Program-made: the position numbers and the translations under genes | Source: Vampirovibrionales bacterium | GTDB taxonomy: Bacteria; Cyanobacteriota; Vampirovibrionia; Vampirovibrionales; Vampirovibrionaceae | Direction of reading: 5' to 3' | Length of the DNA: 64,000 nucleotides | Assembly (NCBI GenBank): GCA_029866025.1 | Contig: JARXAD010000013.1 | Coordinates: 124,001-188,000, forward strand | In this document: positions 19,076 through 30,288 of the stretch, piece after piece | Numbering within the stretch: the first letter of the stretch is position 1 | How the letters are laid out: every line of letters begins with the position of its first letter | The notes under the pieces: generated by a model | Database searches by the model: none | What the model was told of the DNA's origin: nothing | Seen by the model: only the letters and a program-made list of their open reading frames with translations

Positions 19076-22000
19076 ATGGCTCGCACGTCCCCTTCTCGTC
19101 CTTTTTCCACGCGCAATTCCAATAACTTAATTCCGCGCGAAACGTTACAGGGCTTAGAGCCCTTGCCGTTAAGCGAACTTCATGATCTCGCCGAAATTCA
19201 GAAAAAATCCTTTGAATGGTTTCTGCGCGATGGCCTAAAAGAAGAGTTGCTCTCCTTCTCGCCCATTCGCGATTATACGGGCCGCTTGGAGCTGTATTTC
19301 TTGCCAGAAACCACCTTTGAAAAGCCGCGCTACACCGAGCAGGAAGCCCGTCTGAACGAAGCCAGCTTTTCGCGTCAGTTGCGCATTATGATGCGCTTGG
19401 TAAACCGCGACACCGGTGAAATTAAAGAACAAGAAGCCTACATTGGCGAAGTGCCCATGATGACCGAGCGCGGCACGTTCATTATCAATGGCGTTGAGCG
19501 GGTTATTGTTAGTCAGATTGTGCGCTCGCCCGGCATTTACTTTAAAAAAGAAATGGCTTTGAACGGCAAGCGAACCTTTAACGCTACCCTGATTCCTAAC
19601 CGTGGGGCTTGGGTGAAATTTGAAACCGATGCCAACGACATTGTCCACGTTAAAATTGATAAAAACCGGAAAATCCCTGTTTCTACCTTGTTGCGGGCCT
19701 TGGGCATCTCCATCAGTGAGATGGAAAACCGTTTCCGTCATTTTGAGTTTTTGCGCAAAACCCTCGACAAAGACACCACCAAAACCACGGAAGAAGCCTT
19801 GATTGAGGTGTACAAAAAGCTCCGTCCTGGCGATCCGCCAAGCGTAAGTGGTGGCCGTGCCTTGCTGGAAAGCCGCTTCTTTGATGACAAACGCTACGAT
19901 ATTGGTCGTGTGGGTCGTTACAAGCTGAACAAAAAACTCGGCCTGTCTGTGTCGGATTCTATCCGTACCCTCACCACCGAAGATATTTTGGCAGCCGTCG
20001 ATTACCTCATGAACCTTCACTTTGATGAAGGGGAAGAGGATGACATCGATCACTTAGGCAACCGTCGCATTCGCTCGGTGGGCGAATTGCTTCAAAACCA
20101 ATTCCGCGTCGGCTTTACCCGTCTTGAGCGCATTGTTAAAGAGCGCATGACGCTGCAAGAATCAGAATCCCTGACCCCTAGCAACTTGCTAAACCCCAAG
20201 CCTTTATTGGCGGCCATCCGCGAGTTCTACGGCTCATCGCAATTGTCCCAGTTTATGGACCAAACCAACCCATTGGCAGAATTGACCCACAAACGCCGTA
20301 TTTCGGCTTTAGGGCCAGGCGGTTTGGCTCGGGAGCGCGCCGGTTTTGCCGTGCGTGATATTCACCCCAGCCACTACGGCCGTATTTGTCCCGTCGAAAC
20401 TCCGGAAGGTCCTAACGCGGGTTTGATCGGTTCTTTGGCCACCTATGCTCGTGTGAACGATTATGGTTTCTTGGAAACCCCTTATTGGGTGTGTAACCAA
20501 GGCGTTGTTACCGAAGACATTAAATTCCTGTCTGCCGATGAAGAAGATCGGTTCCGTATTGCTCCTGGGGACATTCGTCGGGACAAAAAAGGCCGCATCT
20601 TAGGATCCGATATTCCTGCTCGTTATCGTGGGGAATTTACCATTTCGGAGCCTGAATTGGTGGATTACGTGGGTATTTCGCCCATCCAGATTGTGTCCAT
20701 GGCCACGGCCTTGATTCCCTTTTTGGAGCATGATGATGCCAACCGCGCCTTGATGGGTTCGAACATGCAACGTCAGTCGGTGCCTTTGGTTACCGCTGAG
20801 CGTCCTATTGTGGCCACGGGCTTGGAAAAACGTGTGGCGCAAGATAGCGGCATGTCAGTAGTCGCCAAGCAAGCCGGTACCGTTACCAAGGTGACGGGTG
20901 ATGAAATCCGTGTGAAATCCGCCGATGGCAAAACCCAAAACTACACCCTCATGAAGTACATGCGGAGCAACCAAGATACGTGCCTCAACCAGCGTCCCAT
21001 TGTGACGGAAGGCGATGACGTCAAACAAGGCCAAATCATGGCCGATGGTGCCGCCACCTGCCAAGGTGAATTGTCGTTGGGTCGTAACTTGGTGTGTGCC
21101 TTTATGCCCTGGGAAGGCTACAACTACGAGGATTCCATCCTCATTAGTGAGCGACTCATTCATGAAGACGTGTACACCAGTATCCACATTGAAAAACTGG
21201 AAATTGACGCCCGTACCACCAAGTTGGGACCGGAAGAAATTACCCGTGAAGTGCCCAACGTGGGTGAAGATGCCCTGCGTAACTTGGATGAGCGCGGCAT
21301 CGTAACCATTGGGTCGCGTGTGTACCCCGATGATATTTTGGTGGGTAAAATCACGCCCAAAGGGGAAAGCGAGCGTCCTCCCGAAGAAAAACTCTTGCGT
21401 GCCATCTTTGCTGAAAAAGCCCAAGACGTGCGTGATAACTCCTTGCGCGTTCCTCACGGTGAAACGGGTCGCGTCGTGGACGTGAAAGTCTTCGATCGTG
21501 AAAAAGGTGATGAATTGCCTCCTGGCGCCAACACCGTTGTGCGTGTGTACATTGCCCAAAAACGCAAGGTGAGTGTGGGCGATAAAATGGCTGGACGCCA
21601 CGGTAACAAAGGTATCGTTTCCAAAATTTTACCGTTGGAAGACATGCCATACTTACCCGATGGCACTCCGGTTGATATCGTCTTGAACCCTCTGGGCGTG
21701 CCGTCTCGGATGAACGTGGGCCAAACCTTTGAAGTGCTGTTGGGCTTGGCCGGTTGGTTGGCCAACAAAAACTACGAAGTACCGCCCTTCGATGAAATGT
21801 ACGGCGACGAATCCTCGCGCTTGTCGGTTTACAAAGAACTGAAAGAAGCCATTGCGTCTTCCGGCAAAGACTTTGTTCGCGAAGATGGCAAGTCTATTTT
21901 GTACGATGGCCGTACCGGGGAAGCTTTTGATAACCCCGTTGCCATTGGCAAAATGTACATGCTGAAACTGGTTCACTTGGTGGACGATAAGATTCACGCC

Positions 22001-22411
22001 CGTAGTACCGGTCCTTACAGCTTGGTGACTCAACAACCCTTGGGTGGTAAAGCTCAGTTTGGTGGTCAGCGCTTTGGGGAGATGGAAGTGTGGGCTCTTG
22101 AAGCCTACGGTGCTTCTTACACTCTGCAAGAGATGCTCACCATCAAGTCCGATGATGTGACGGGTCGTAGTCGTGCTTATGAGTCTATTGTGAAGGGTGA
22201 AAACCTGACACGCCCTGGCATCCCCGAATCCTTCAAGGTATTGGTGCGCGAACTCCAGAGCATTGGCTTGGATGTGAGCGTGCACAAGCAAGCCAAGGAT
22301 ATGGCTGACGTGGAAGTGGACTTAATGCAAGATGCCTCGGTTGCCAAGAAGAAAAAGTTGACCGGTGGCCCCGATGCCAACTTGGTTAGTTTCTTGGCCG
22401 GTATTGAGTAA
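19076..22411 (+). CDS. rpoB: DNA-directed RNA polymerase subunit beta
   Basis: Canonical RpoB motifs ([43 protein letters not shown]). Confidence 0.99.
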   Translation: MARTSPSRPFSTRNSNNLIPRETLQGLEPLPLSELHDLAEIQKKSFEWFLRDGLKEELLSFSPIRDYTGRLELYFLPETTFEKPRYTEQEARLNEASFSRQLRIMMRLVNRDTGEIKEQEAYIGEVPMMTERGTFIINGVERVIVSQIVRSPGIYFKKEMALNGKRTFNATLIPNRGAWVKFETDANDIVHVKIDKNRKIPVSTLLRALGISISEMENRFRHFEFLRKTLDKDTTKTTEEALIEVYKKLRPGDPPSVSGGRALLESRFFDDKRYDIGRVGRYKLNKKLGLSVSDSIRTLTTEDILAAVDYLMNLHFDEGEEDDIDHLGNRRIRSVGELLQNQFRVGFTRLERIVKERMTLQESESLTPSNLLNPKPLLAAIREFYGSSQLSQFMDQTNPLAELTHKRRISALGPGGLARERAGFAVRDIHPSHYGRICPVETPEGPNAGLIGSLATYARVNDYGFLETPYWVCNQGVVTEDIKFLSADEEDRFRIAPGDIRRDKKGRILGSDIPARYRGEFTISEPELVDYVGISPIQIVSMATALIPFLEHDDANRALMGSNMQRQSVPLVTAERPIVATGLEKRVAQDSGMSVVAKQAGTVTKVTGDEIRVKSADGKTQNYTLMKYMRSNQDTCLNQRPIVTEGDDVKQGQIMADGAATCQGELSLGRNLVCAFMPWEGYNYEDSILISERLIHEDVYTSIHIEKLEIDARTTKLGPEEITREVPNVGEDALRNLDERGIVTIGSRVYPDDILVGKITPKGESERPPEEKLLRAIFAEKAQDVRDNSLRVPHGETGRVVDVKVFDREKGDELPPGANTVVRVYIAQKRKVSVGDKMAGRHGNKGIVSKILPLEDMPYLPDGTPVDIVLNPLGVPSRMNVGQTFEVLLGLAGWLANKNYEVPPFDEMYGDESSRLSVYKELKEAIASSGKDFVREDGKSILYDGRTGEAFDNPVAIGKMYMLKLVHLVDDKIHARSTGPYSLVTQQPLGGKAQFGGQRFGEMEVWALEAYGASYTLQEMLTIKSDDVTGRSRAYESIVKGENLTRPGIPESFKVLVRELQSIGLDVSVHKQAKDMADVEVDLMQDASVAKKKKLTGGPDANLVSFLAGIE

Positions 22412-22476
22412 GGCCTCATCGTTTTCATCGATAGCACCTATTTGGAACACATTTTTGAAAAATAAGGAGACCCTTC

Positions 22477-24201
22477 GTGGCTACCAGTGGATCCCATATC
22501 GATCAGTTTGACTACATCCGCATTGGCATTGCGTCTGAAGAACGTGTTCTGGACCTGTCTCACGGTGAAGTAGAAAAACCCGAAACCATTAACTACCGCA
22601 CCCTAAAGGCGGAAATGGGCGGCCTATTCTGCGAGCGCATTTTTGGACCCACCAAAGACTGGGAATGCTTCTGCGGCAAATACAAGCGTGTGCGTCACCG
22701 TGGCATTATTTGCGAGCGCTGCGGCGTTGAAGTCACCGAAGCCAAAGTGCGTCGGGTTCGCATGGGCCACATTGCATTGGCGGCTCCCGTCAGTCATATC
22801 TGGTTCCTCAAAGGCATTCCAAGTTACTTGGGCCTCATTCTCAACATGGCGCTGAAGGATCTGGAACAGGTTATCTACTTCAACGCCTATATTGTGTTGG
22901 ATCCCGGTAACACAGAACTCAAAGCCGGTCAGTTATTGACGGATGACGAGTACGATCGCCTTATTGATGAATTGGAAGATGCCCAGTTTGAAGTGGGCAT
23001 TGGTGCTGAAGCCGTGAAATCCATGCTGCAAAAGCTGGATTTGCCCGTGCTGTACGAAGAAGTGAAAGAAGAAGTCGCTAACACCTCGGTTACCAGCCAA
23101 AAACGCACCAAGTTGCTGCGTCGTTTGCGCTTGGTCGAGTCGTTGATCTCCAGCAACACCAACCCTGCCTGGATGGTGATGGACATGCTGCCCGTTATTC
23201 CCCCCGATTTGCGCCCCATGGTGCAGTTGGATGGTGGCCGCTTTGCTACCAGCGATTTGAACGATTTGTATCGTCGTGTGATTAACCGCAACAACCGCTT
23301 GCGTCGCTTGCTGGATATGGGCGCGCCTGAAATCATTGTGCGTAACGAAAAACGCATGTTGCAAGAAGCCGTGGATGCCCTCATTGATAACGGTCGTCGT
23401 GGACGTACGGTGGTGGGCCCGAACAATCGTCCTCTCAAGTCCCTTAGCAACATTATTGAAGGGAAACAAGGTCGTTTCCGTCAAAACTTGCTGGGTAAAC
23501 GGGTGGATTACTCAGGCCGTAGTGTTATCGTCGTCGGTCCTAAGCTTAAGCTTCATCAGTGTGGCTTGCCGCGTGAGATGGCCTTGGAATTGTTCAAGCC
23601 CCATGTCATCAATCGCCTCATTGAAATCGGCGAGAGTCAAAACATTAAATCGGCTAAAAAACGCATTGAGCGCCAAGAAACCTTGGTGTGGGATGTATTG
23701 GAAGAAGTGATTCAGGGCCACCCTGTGTTGCTCAACCGGGCCCCAACGCTTCACCGTTTGGGTATCCAAGCCTTTGAACCCGTTTTGGTTCGTGGCCGAG
23801 CCATTCAGTTGCACCCCTTGGTGTGTCCTGCCTTTAACGCCGACTTTGACGGCGACCAAATGGCTGTTCACATTCCGTTGTCTATTGAGGCTCAAACGGA
23901 AGCCCGCTTGTTGATGCTGGCCAGCAACAACATTTTGGCTCCTGCCACGGGTCAGCCTGTTATTACGCCGTCTCAGGATATGGTATTGGGTATTTACTAC
24001 CTCACCATTGACAACCCCAAAGCCACCAAAGGCGCGGGGATGACCTTCTACAACTTTAATGACGCTTTGTCTGCTTACGATGCAGGCCTTATTGAGTTGC
24101 ATGCCAAGGTTCGTGTCCGTGATGACGAAGGTGACCTGATGGAAACCACGGCCGGCCGTATCATCTTTAACCAGACGGTGCGCCAAGCCATTACTGTTTA
24201 A
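22477..24201 (+). CDS. rpoC1: RNA polymerase subunit gamma (N-terminal half of beta')
   Basis: [17 protein letters not shown] catalytic motif; ORF ends at 574 aa, downstream half is separate. Confidence 0.97.
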   Translation: MATSGSHIDQFDYIRIGIASEERVLDLSHGEVEKPETINYRTLKAEMGGLFCERIFGPTKDWECFCGKYKRVRHRGIICERCGVEVTEAKVRRVRMGHIALAAPVSHIWFLKGIPSYLGLILNMALKDLEQVIYFNAYIVLDPGNTELKAGQLLTDDEYDRLIDELEDAQFEVGIGAEAVKSMLQKLDLPVLYEEVKEEVANTSVTSQKRTKLLRRLRLVESLISSNTNPAWMVMDMLPVIPPDLRPMVQLDGGRFATSDLNDLYRRVINRNNRLRRLLDMGAPEIIVRNEKRMLQEAVDALIDNGRRGRTVVGPNNRPLKSLSNIIEGKQGRFRQNLLGKRVDYSGRSVIVVGPKLKLHQCGLPREMALELFKPHVINRLIEIGESQNIKSAKKRIERQETLVWDVLEEVIQGHPVLLNRAPTLHRLGIQAFEPVLVRGRAIQLHPLVCPAFNADFDGDQMAVHIPLSIEAQTEARLLMLASNNILAPATGQPVITPSQDMVLGIYYLTIDNPKATKGAGMTFYNFNDALSAYDAGLIELHAKVRVRDDEGDLMETTAGRIIFNQTVRQAITV

Positions 24202-24210
24202 TGTTCTTAC

Positions 24211-24261
24211 GGGAAGAGCTTAAACCGCTCTTCCTTTTTCCCATTATTTCAAGCTCTTCCC
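24211..24261 (+). promoter_or_regulatory. alternative-hairpin region between rpoC1 and rpoC2
   Basis: GGAAGAGC/GCTCTTCC + TTTTT versus GGGAAGAGCTT/AAGCTCTTCCC; both use the same 5' arm. Confidence 0.5.
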
Positions 24262-24290
24262 TGTTTCATTGCTTCTGAGGTCCGTCTCTA

Positions 24291-27200
24291 ATGCCTGCTG
24301 CCACCAAAAAAGCGCCCACCAAAAAAGAATCCGTTAAAAAGCAATTGCCCTTTATTAATAAAATTGTGGATAAAAAGGGGCTTCGTATCCTGTTATCCAG
24401 TATTTATGAAGAGTTTGGTACCGCCAAAACAGCCTTGTTGGCCAACGCTTTGAAAGATTTGGGCTTTAAGTACGCCACCAAGGGCGGCGTCACCATCTCC
24501 ATTGAAGATTTGACGGTTCCCGAAGAGAAAAAGAATTTGCTGAAAAAGGCCGACGACGAACTGGCGGAAGCCACCCAGCGCTTTGTGCGCGGCGAAATTA
24601 CCGAGGTAGAGCGTTATACCAAGGTTATTGATACGTGGAGTGAAACCACAGAAAACCTCACCAAATTGGTGATTGACGGCTTTGACCGCATGAACCCCGT
24701 GTACATGATGGCCTTCTCCGGTGCTCGCGGTAACGTGAGCCAAGTGCGTCAGCTGGTGGGTATGCGTGGCCTGATGGCCGATTCCCAAGGGCAAATCATT
24801 GATATGCCCATTAAAACCAACTTCCGTGAAGGCTTGAGTGTTACGGAATACATTATTTCCAGCTACGGTGCCCGTAAAGGTTTGGTAGATACCGCCTTAA
24901 AAACCGCTGACTCGGGATACCTGACCCGTCGTTTGGTAGACGTGGCTCAAGACGTGATTATTAGTGAAAAAGATTGCGGCACTTCCAAAGGGATTCCGTT
25001 GCAAGCCATTTTGGAAGGGGAAAAAGAACTTGTTTCCCTCAAAGATCGGATCGTGAGCCGTACCTCGGCCTTTGATGTGAAACACCCCACCACGGGCGAA
25101 GTGCTGATTGAAGCGGGCAAAGTTATGAACTTGGTGACGGGCGAAGCCATTGTGGCCGCCGGTGTCCAAGAAGTCGTCGTGCGTTCGGCTCTAACGTGTG
25201 AAACCGGTTTTGGTATTTGCCAAACCTGCTACGGTTGGTCGCTTACCAGCAACAAAAAAGTAGACATTGGTGAAGCCATTGGGATTATGGCGGCCCAAAG
25301 TATTGGAGAACCCGGAACCCAGCTCACCATGCGTACCTTCCACACGGGGGGTGCTGTGAGTGGTACCGCAGGCCGTGATTTTATTCACTCAGCCCATACC
25401 GGTATTGTGACGAAAGACGTGCCTGTGCGTGAATACCGCACCCGTCACGGTGAAAACGTTTACATTACCTTGCGTGATACGGAGTTGGAACTTAAAACCA
25501 AATCAGGTACCGAGGCACTACGTTTGCCTGTTAACACCACCATGCACGTGTTTAAAAAAGGCGATGAAATAGCCAAAGGCCAGTTGGTGGCAGAAATTGA
25601 TCCCTACATTGCTCGTTCCACCGCTCGTTTAACAGAGCGGGTCACGAAAGACTTGAATACCGTTTATGGTGGTGAAGTGTTTTACGATGGCTTTGAGGCC
25701 GATGAAAAACGCGATCGTCAAGCCAACATTACCCGCACCGCCAACCGTAGCGGCACCATTTGGGTGTTGGGTGGCGAAGTGTATTCGCTTCCTGCCGGTG
25801 CCAAGCACTTGGTAGAAGACGGCGAAACCATAAAAGAAGGCGCCATCTTGGCAGAATCCATGCTGATTAGTGAGCATGGTGGCCAGGTGCGTGTTCCCGA
25901 AAGCCTAAAAACCGAAACCATTAAAATGAACAAAGACAGTGTGGAAAATATTGTGGAAGGCAAAGAGCTAACCATTATTATTGCCAGCATTGAGCCCAAA
26001 AATGCCGAGTTGGTGCAAACCAAAAAAGAGCGTTTGTGGGAAACCAAAAAAACCGACGAAGTGTTTGTCATTAAAGCCCCCGACAACACCTTGGTGGAAA
26101 GCGGCAGCATTATTGCCGAGCTTGTGGATGAGTCCGTCATTACCCCTTCCAGCGGTCAGGTCATTTACGATGACGTGGAAGTCGATGATCAGCGCATCAT
26201 TACCAAGCCTGGCACTGTGTACTTTGTACCGGAAGAAGTGCACCAAATCAGCAAAGATATTTCGCTGAAAATCCCCAACATTGAAACAGGGGATTACGTG
26301 GATGCCGGAACAGAAGTCGTCAAAGGCATTATGACCCGTATTGCCGGTATTATTGAATTTGTGGAAGAAAACGACGTTATCCGCGAAATTATTGTGCGTC
26401 CTGGCAAGCGTTTCCGCGTGAATGATGTAAACGACTTGAACGTGGACGATGGTGCCATTGTGGAAGCCGGCACGGAAGTGGCTCCTGGCATTACGGCCGA
26501 TGAAAAATGCCTCGTCACTGTGAACTTCCAAATGGATGAGCCCGGCGATGATTTGGATTTGGATAATCTGGATACGAGCCAGTTTGAATACGCCGAAGTG
26601 ATTTTGCGTCCTGCGCAAGCCTTTTTTGTGGAGCCTCGTGATCTCGATATTGCCTTTACCAATGGCGGTTCCGATAACATCCGTATGGTGCCTCTGACTC
26701 AGTTGCAATACGCCAATGGGGATCGGGTGCGTCAAATTGAGGGCGCGTCTCTCATTCGTACCAGCTTGGTTCTGCAAATGACGGGACCCTTAGAGCACCT
26801 GCGGGGCATGGTGGAAATTGTGGGTGAAGACAAAAAAGCCCAACTGCAAATTGTGGTGCTAGAAAACCTGTTAATTCGCCACGATGCGGCCAACGATCTA
26901 TCGGCCACCAAAGACGCCACTCAAACCCACTTGCTGGTGAAAGATGGTCAAGCCATTAAGCCTCATACGCCGTTGGTAAAAACCTTGGTGTTAGCCAAAA
27001 CACCTGGCCAAGTTAGCTTGGGTAATGCCGGCGAAGAAGGCAAAGACGTACGTCGTGTGTTGTTGGTCACCGAAGCTCACTTGCAAACGGTAGCCACAGG
27101 CAAAACAAGCCTTAAAAAAGGCAGCTATGTGCGCGAAGGCCAGGATTTGGATGGTAAAGTGGTAGCCCCAGCTTCCGGTCGTGTGGAAGCGGTGGATGCG

Positions 27201-28268
27201 AAATCCATCACCATTCGCACGGGTCGTCCCTACCTGATTAGTAACGGTACCCAGTTGCAAATGGAAAACCGTGCACTCATTCAGCGCGGTGATTTACTGG
27301 CCTTGTTGGTGTTTGAACGCCAAAAAACCGGGGATATCGTTCAAGGTCTACCCCGTGTTGAAGAGTTGCTGGAAGGCCGTAAGCCGAAGGAAATTGCGGT
27401 GCTAGCTCACTCTGCTGGAACACTGCACCTAAAAACGGAAGATGAAACCATTACGGCTTATTTGGAAACGGACAATGGCCGTGAAGAAATTACGCTTCCT
27501 TTGGGCGCCAATATTTTAATAGAAGACGGGAATCCCGTGGAAGCGGGTCAACCCATTACCGATGGTTCCATCAACCCTCATGAATTGCTGGAAGTGCGCG
27601 GTATTGTGGCCGTTCGCAAGTACCTGTTGGATGAAGTCCAAAAGGTATACCGGACCCAAGGCGTAGAAATTGCCGATAAACACGTGGAAGTTATTGTTCG
27701 TCAGATGAGCAAAAAAATGCGTGTGGAAGACAGCGGCGATACCACCTTGGTTCCAGGTGAATTGCTGGATGAAAAAGACCTGCATGCTGCTAATGCCGTG
27801 GTGACCAACAGTGGCAAAGAAGACCCACAACTGGCTGTGGGAACCCCATTGCTGTTGGGAATTACCAAGGCCAGCTTGAACACTGAGAGCTTTATCTCTG
27901 CGGCCAGCTTCCAAGAAACCACTCGGGTTCTAACGGAAGCAGCGGTGAGCGGTAAGAAAGATTTCTTGCGTGGTCTGAAAGAAAACGTCATTATCGGTCG
28001 CCTGATCCCTGCCGGTACGGGCTTCCCTGCCTTTGATCAGGTGGTGGATGAGCCCAAGCGGGATCTGTCGCTGGCGTCCTTGTCTCGTGCCAGTTCGCGT
28101 AAGCCATCGGCTATTTTGGAAGAAATCGAAAGCATGTTTGGTTCGCCTGACATCAACGAAGAAACCATTGGTCAGTTGCTCATTGATGATTCGTCTATTT
28201 CTATACAGGGCGCTGATGATATGGCGGCCATTTTGGATGACGAACTGGATGCCGATGACGACATTTAG
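24291..28268 (+). CDS. rpoC2: RNA polymerase subunit beta'' (C-terminal half of beta')
   Basis: GARGNVSQVRQLVGMRGLMADSQG, AAQSIGEPGTQLTMRTFHTGG. Confidence 0.98.
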   Translation: MPAATKKAPTKKESVKKQLPFINKIVDKKGLRILLSSIYEEFGTAKTALLANALKDLGFKYATKGGVTISIEDLTVPEEKKNLLKKADDELAEATQRFVRGEITEVERYTKVIDTWSETTENLTKLVIDGFDRMNPVYMMAFSGARGNVSQVRQLVGMRGLMADSQGQIIDMPIKTNFREGLSVTEYIISSYGARKGLVDTALKTADSGYLTRRLVDVAQDVIISEKDCGTSKGIPLQAILEGEKELVSLKDRIVSRTSAFDVKHPTTGEVLIEAGKVMNLVTGEAIVAAGVQEVVVRSALTCETGFGICQTCYGWSLTSNKKVDIGEAIGIMAAQSIGEPGTQLTMRTFHTGGAVSGTAGRDFIHSAHTGIVTKDVPVREYRTRHGENVYITLRDTELELKTKSGTEALRLPVNTTMHVFKKGDEIAKGQLVAEIDPYIARSTARLTERVTKDLNTVYGGEVFYDGFEADEKRDRQANITRTANRSGTIWVLGGEVYSLPAGAKHLVEDGETIKEGAILAESMLISEHGGQVRVPESLKTETIKMNKDSVENIVEGKELTIIIASIEPKNAELVQTKKERLWETKKTDEVFVIKAPDNTLVESGSIIAELVDESVITPSSGQVIYDDVEVDDQRIITKPGTVYFVPEEVHQISKDISLKIPNIETGDYVDAGTEVVKGIMTRIAGIIEFVEENDVIREIIVRPGKRFRVNDVNDLNVDDGAIVEAGTEVAPGITADEKCLVTVNFQMDEPGDDLDLDNLDTSQFEYAEVILRPAQAFFVEPRDLDIAFTNGGSDNIRMVPLTQLQYANGDRVRQIEGASLIRTSLVLQMTGPLEHLRGMVEIVGEDKKAQLQIVVLENLLIRHDAANDLSATKDATQTHLLVKDGQAIKPHTPLVKTLVLAKTPGQVSLGNAGEEGKDVRRVLLVTEAHLQTVATGKTSLKKGSYVREGQDLDGKVVAPASGRVEAVDAKSITIRTGRPYLISNGTQLQMENRALIQRGDLLALLVFERQKTGDIVQGLPRVEELLEGRKPKEIAVLAHSAGTLHLKTEDETITAYLETDNGREEITLPLGANILIEDGNPVEAGQPITDGSINPHELLEVRGIVAVRKYLLDEVQKVYRTQGVEIADKHVEVIVRQMSKKMRVEDSGDTTLVPGELLDEKDLHAANAVVTNSGKEDPQLAVGTPLLLGITKASLNTESFISAASFQETTRVLTEAAVSGKKDFLRGLKENVIIGRLIPAGTGFPAFDQVVDEPKRDLSLASLSRASSRKPSAILEEIESMFGSPDINEETIGQLLIDDSSISIQGADDMAAILDDELDADDDI

Positions 28269-28277
28269 GCTCTGTTG

Positions 28278-29684
28278 ATGACACCAATGATTGACCCTAT
28301 TCCCAACCCTCACGAGATTCCTCGTGGGGGTTTTGGGTTTGGAATTAGCAGCCAAGCCTGGCCGTGGTGGCTCTATAATGCAGGGCAGTTAACCTTGATC
28401 ATGGCGGGTTGGAAGGTGCTGGTGATCCTTCTGGTGTTCTCTAAAAAAATGAGAGCCAAGCTTTCGGTGGGATGGAAAGAAAAATTGGGGTGTTATTCCG
28501 CTGAACGCCTAGTCCGCTGGAATCAACCATCGCCCAAACCACGGCTGTGGCTCCACGCGGTGTCGGTGGGAGAAGTCAATGCCCTTCGCCCTTTAATCAC
28601 CTTGTTAGCAAACGATTATGAAGTATGGCTCTCAACGACTACCGCTACGGGGCAAGTAGTGGCCAAGGCCCTGACGCAAGAACTGTGTGGAGAAGATCGC
28701 ACTTTTTACGCCCCTTGGGACCTATTGTTTTGCGTGGCTTCTACGTTTGCCCATATGAAGCCAGCATTGCTGGCGGTGGTGGAAACGGAACTGTGGCCTA
28801 ATTGGTTGTTGGCTGGGCGTTTAAACACTATTCCCATGGTGTTAATCAACGGCCGTTTGTCCCCCAAATCGTACCGTGGCTACCGGTGGTTGAAGTGGCT
28901 AATGGCCCCTGTCCTTCGTTGCTTCTCGGCAGTGTTGGCGCAATCGGTAGGGGATGCAGAACGGCTAACGGCTTTGGGGGCTGCCAACGTTACCGTGATG
29001 GGGAACTTAAAGTGGGATTATTCTCCGACCGAAAATAGTGCCTTGCGTGAAAATTTACAACAGATGCTAGGCATAGGGTCAAGCCAGAATGAAGCCCGCC
29101 CTTGGATCGTTATTGCCAGCACACGGGGTGGTGAACCACTGGATGAAGAAGCTGTGTTACTGCCTGCCTTGGCGACCTTGAAAAAACGATACCCTGCCCT
29201 ACGTTTTGTGTTGGCTGTGCGCCACCCGGAACGTGGTGATTGTGTGGCCACCATGGTTCAGAACGAGGGACTGTCGGTGGCACAACGGTCTCAATGGGAT
29301 GGTGTGGCTGCTGTTGAAGAAGACGTGGTAATTCTCGATACCATTGGGGAATTGACGACGTTGTACCGTTTGATGGACCTGGCGGTGATGGGGGGTAGTT
29401 TTATCCCACATGGCGGACAAAACCCTTTGGAACCCTTGGCCGTGGGCATACCCACCCTTGTGGGGCCCTGTATGACTAACTTTGCCGCCATTGAGGCGGA
29501 GTTGCTTGCCGTTCAAGCGTGCGAAAAAGTAGCCTCTGCCGATGCCTTGGTGGCTCAAGTAGCGGTGTGGTTGGAGAACCCTGAAGAGGCGAAGGCCTCC
29601 GTGGCGCGAGCTCAAGTGGTACTGGCCCAGCATAAAGGGGCCAGTCAGCGGGTTTGTAACATTATAAACCCGCTAATCGATTAA
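28278..29684 (+). CDS. waaA: 3-deoxy-D-manno-octulosonic acid transferase
   Basis: LHAVSVGEVNALRPL, VVETELWPNWL, LINGRLSPKSYRGYRWLKWL, GGSFIPHGGQNPLEP. Confidence 0.92.
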   Translation: MTPMIDPIPNPHEIPRGGFGFGISSQAWPWWLYNAGQLTLIMAGWKVLVILLVFSKKMRAKLSVGWKEKLGCYSAERLVRWNQPSPKPRLWLHAVSVGEVNALRPLITLLANDYEVWLSTTTATGQVVAKALTQELCGEDRTFYAPWDLLFCVASTFAHMKPALLAVVETELWPNWLLAGRLNTIPMVLINGRLSPKSYRGYRWLKWLMAPVLRCFSAVLAQSVGDAERLTALGAANVTVMGNLKWDYSPTENSALRENLQQMLGIGSSQNEARPWIVIASTRGGEPLDEEAVLLPALATLKKRYPALRFVLAVRHPERGDCVATMVQNEGLSVAQRSQWDGVAAVEEDVVILDTIGELTTLYRLMDLAVMGGSFIPHGGQNPLEPLAVGIPTLVGPCMTNFAAIEAELLAVQACEKVASADALVAQVAVWLENPEEAKASVARAQVVLAQHKGASQRVCNIINPLID

Positions 29685-30207
29685 TAGCACCTTCGTCTCC
29701 GCCAAAATATTTAGATGAAAGTTGTTTTATTTGACGATCATATTGTACAACTTGCTCGTTGGTTAGTTTCTTCATATCTGTCAGCATATCAAAATCCTTA
29801 AACCCAAACCGCGAGTATAATTCCACGAGTTCGGCATCAAATGTTTTAGGATTATGATGATGCTTGGCTAGTTCTTCAAATAGGGGTGTTTTTTTACCCT
29901 CGGTTTTTTGTATCATTCGGTTGAAGTAAGAAGAAATAGATTCTTGTTTGAAGTGGGCGATATTTTTATTCCACCAAAACTGGGTGCCTTCTAGCCAGCG
30001 GCTAAAGCGGCTTTTAATCCTTAGCATGTTGGTACCAGGGCGAAGATCAAGCTCTCCTAGCTTATCGACAACGATTTTTCGATCGGACTTTTGGTAGCTA
30101 TCGGCAATTTGCTTTAAATAGCCCCTAAATTCTTTGGTAGATAACTTTGAAACCGCTTCGCTAAAAACCACCAAGGGACGAAAACGGTTTGAAAAAGCAA
30201 TGCTCAT
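29662..30207 (-). CDS. hypothetical protein
   Basis: 181 aa ORF, 3' end overlaps waaA 3' end by 23 bp. Confidence 0.6.
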   Translation of the reverse strand: MSIAFSNRFRPLVVFSEAVSKLSTKEFRGYLKQIADSYQKSDRKIVVDKLGELDLRPGTNMLRIKSRFSRWLEGTQFWWNKNIAHFKQESISSYFNRMIQKTEGKKTPLFEELAKHHHNPKTFDAELVELYSRFGFKDFDMLTDMKKLTNEQVVQYDRQIKQLSSKYFGGDEGAINRLAGL

Positions 30208-30288
30208 ATAGTCTCTCTTCTTTAGTGCGCCAAAACACAGGGTGCCATGTGTTCCAACTGCATAAAAAAGTAGAACGCAAGAATACTG

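Noticed and set aside
19235-28355. Many long minus-strand ORFs antisense to rpoB/rpoC1/rpoC2 (e.g. 19235..20053, 20855..21601, 25968..26777)
   Set aside because: His/Gly/Asn-rich shadow ORFs from codon bias of strongly coding opposite strand.
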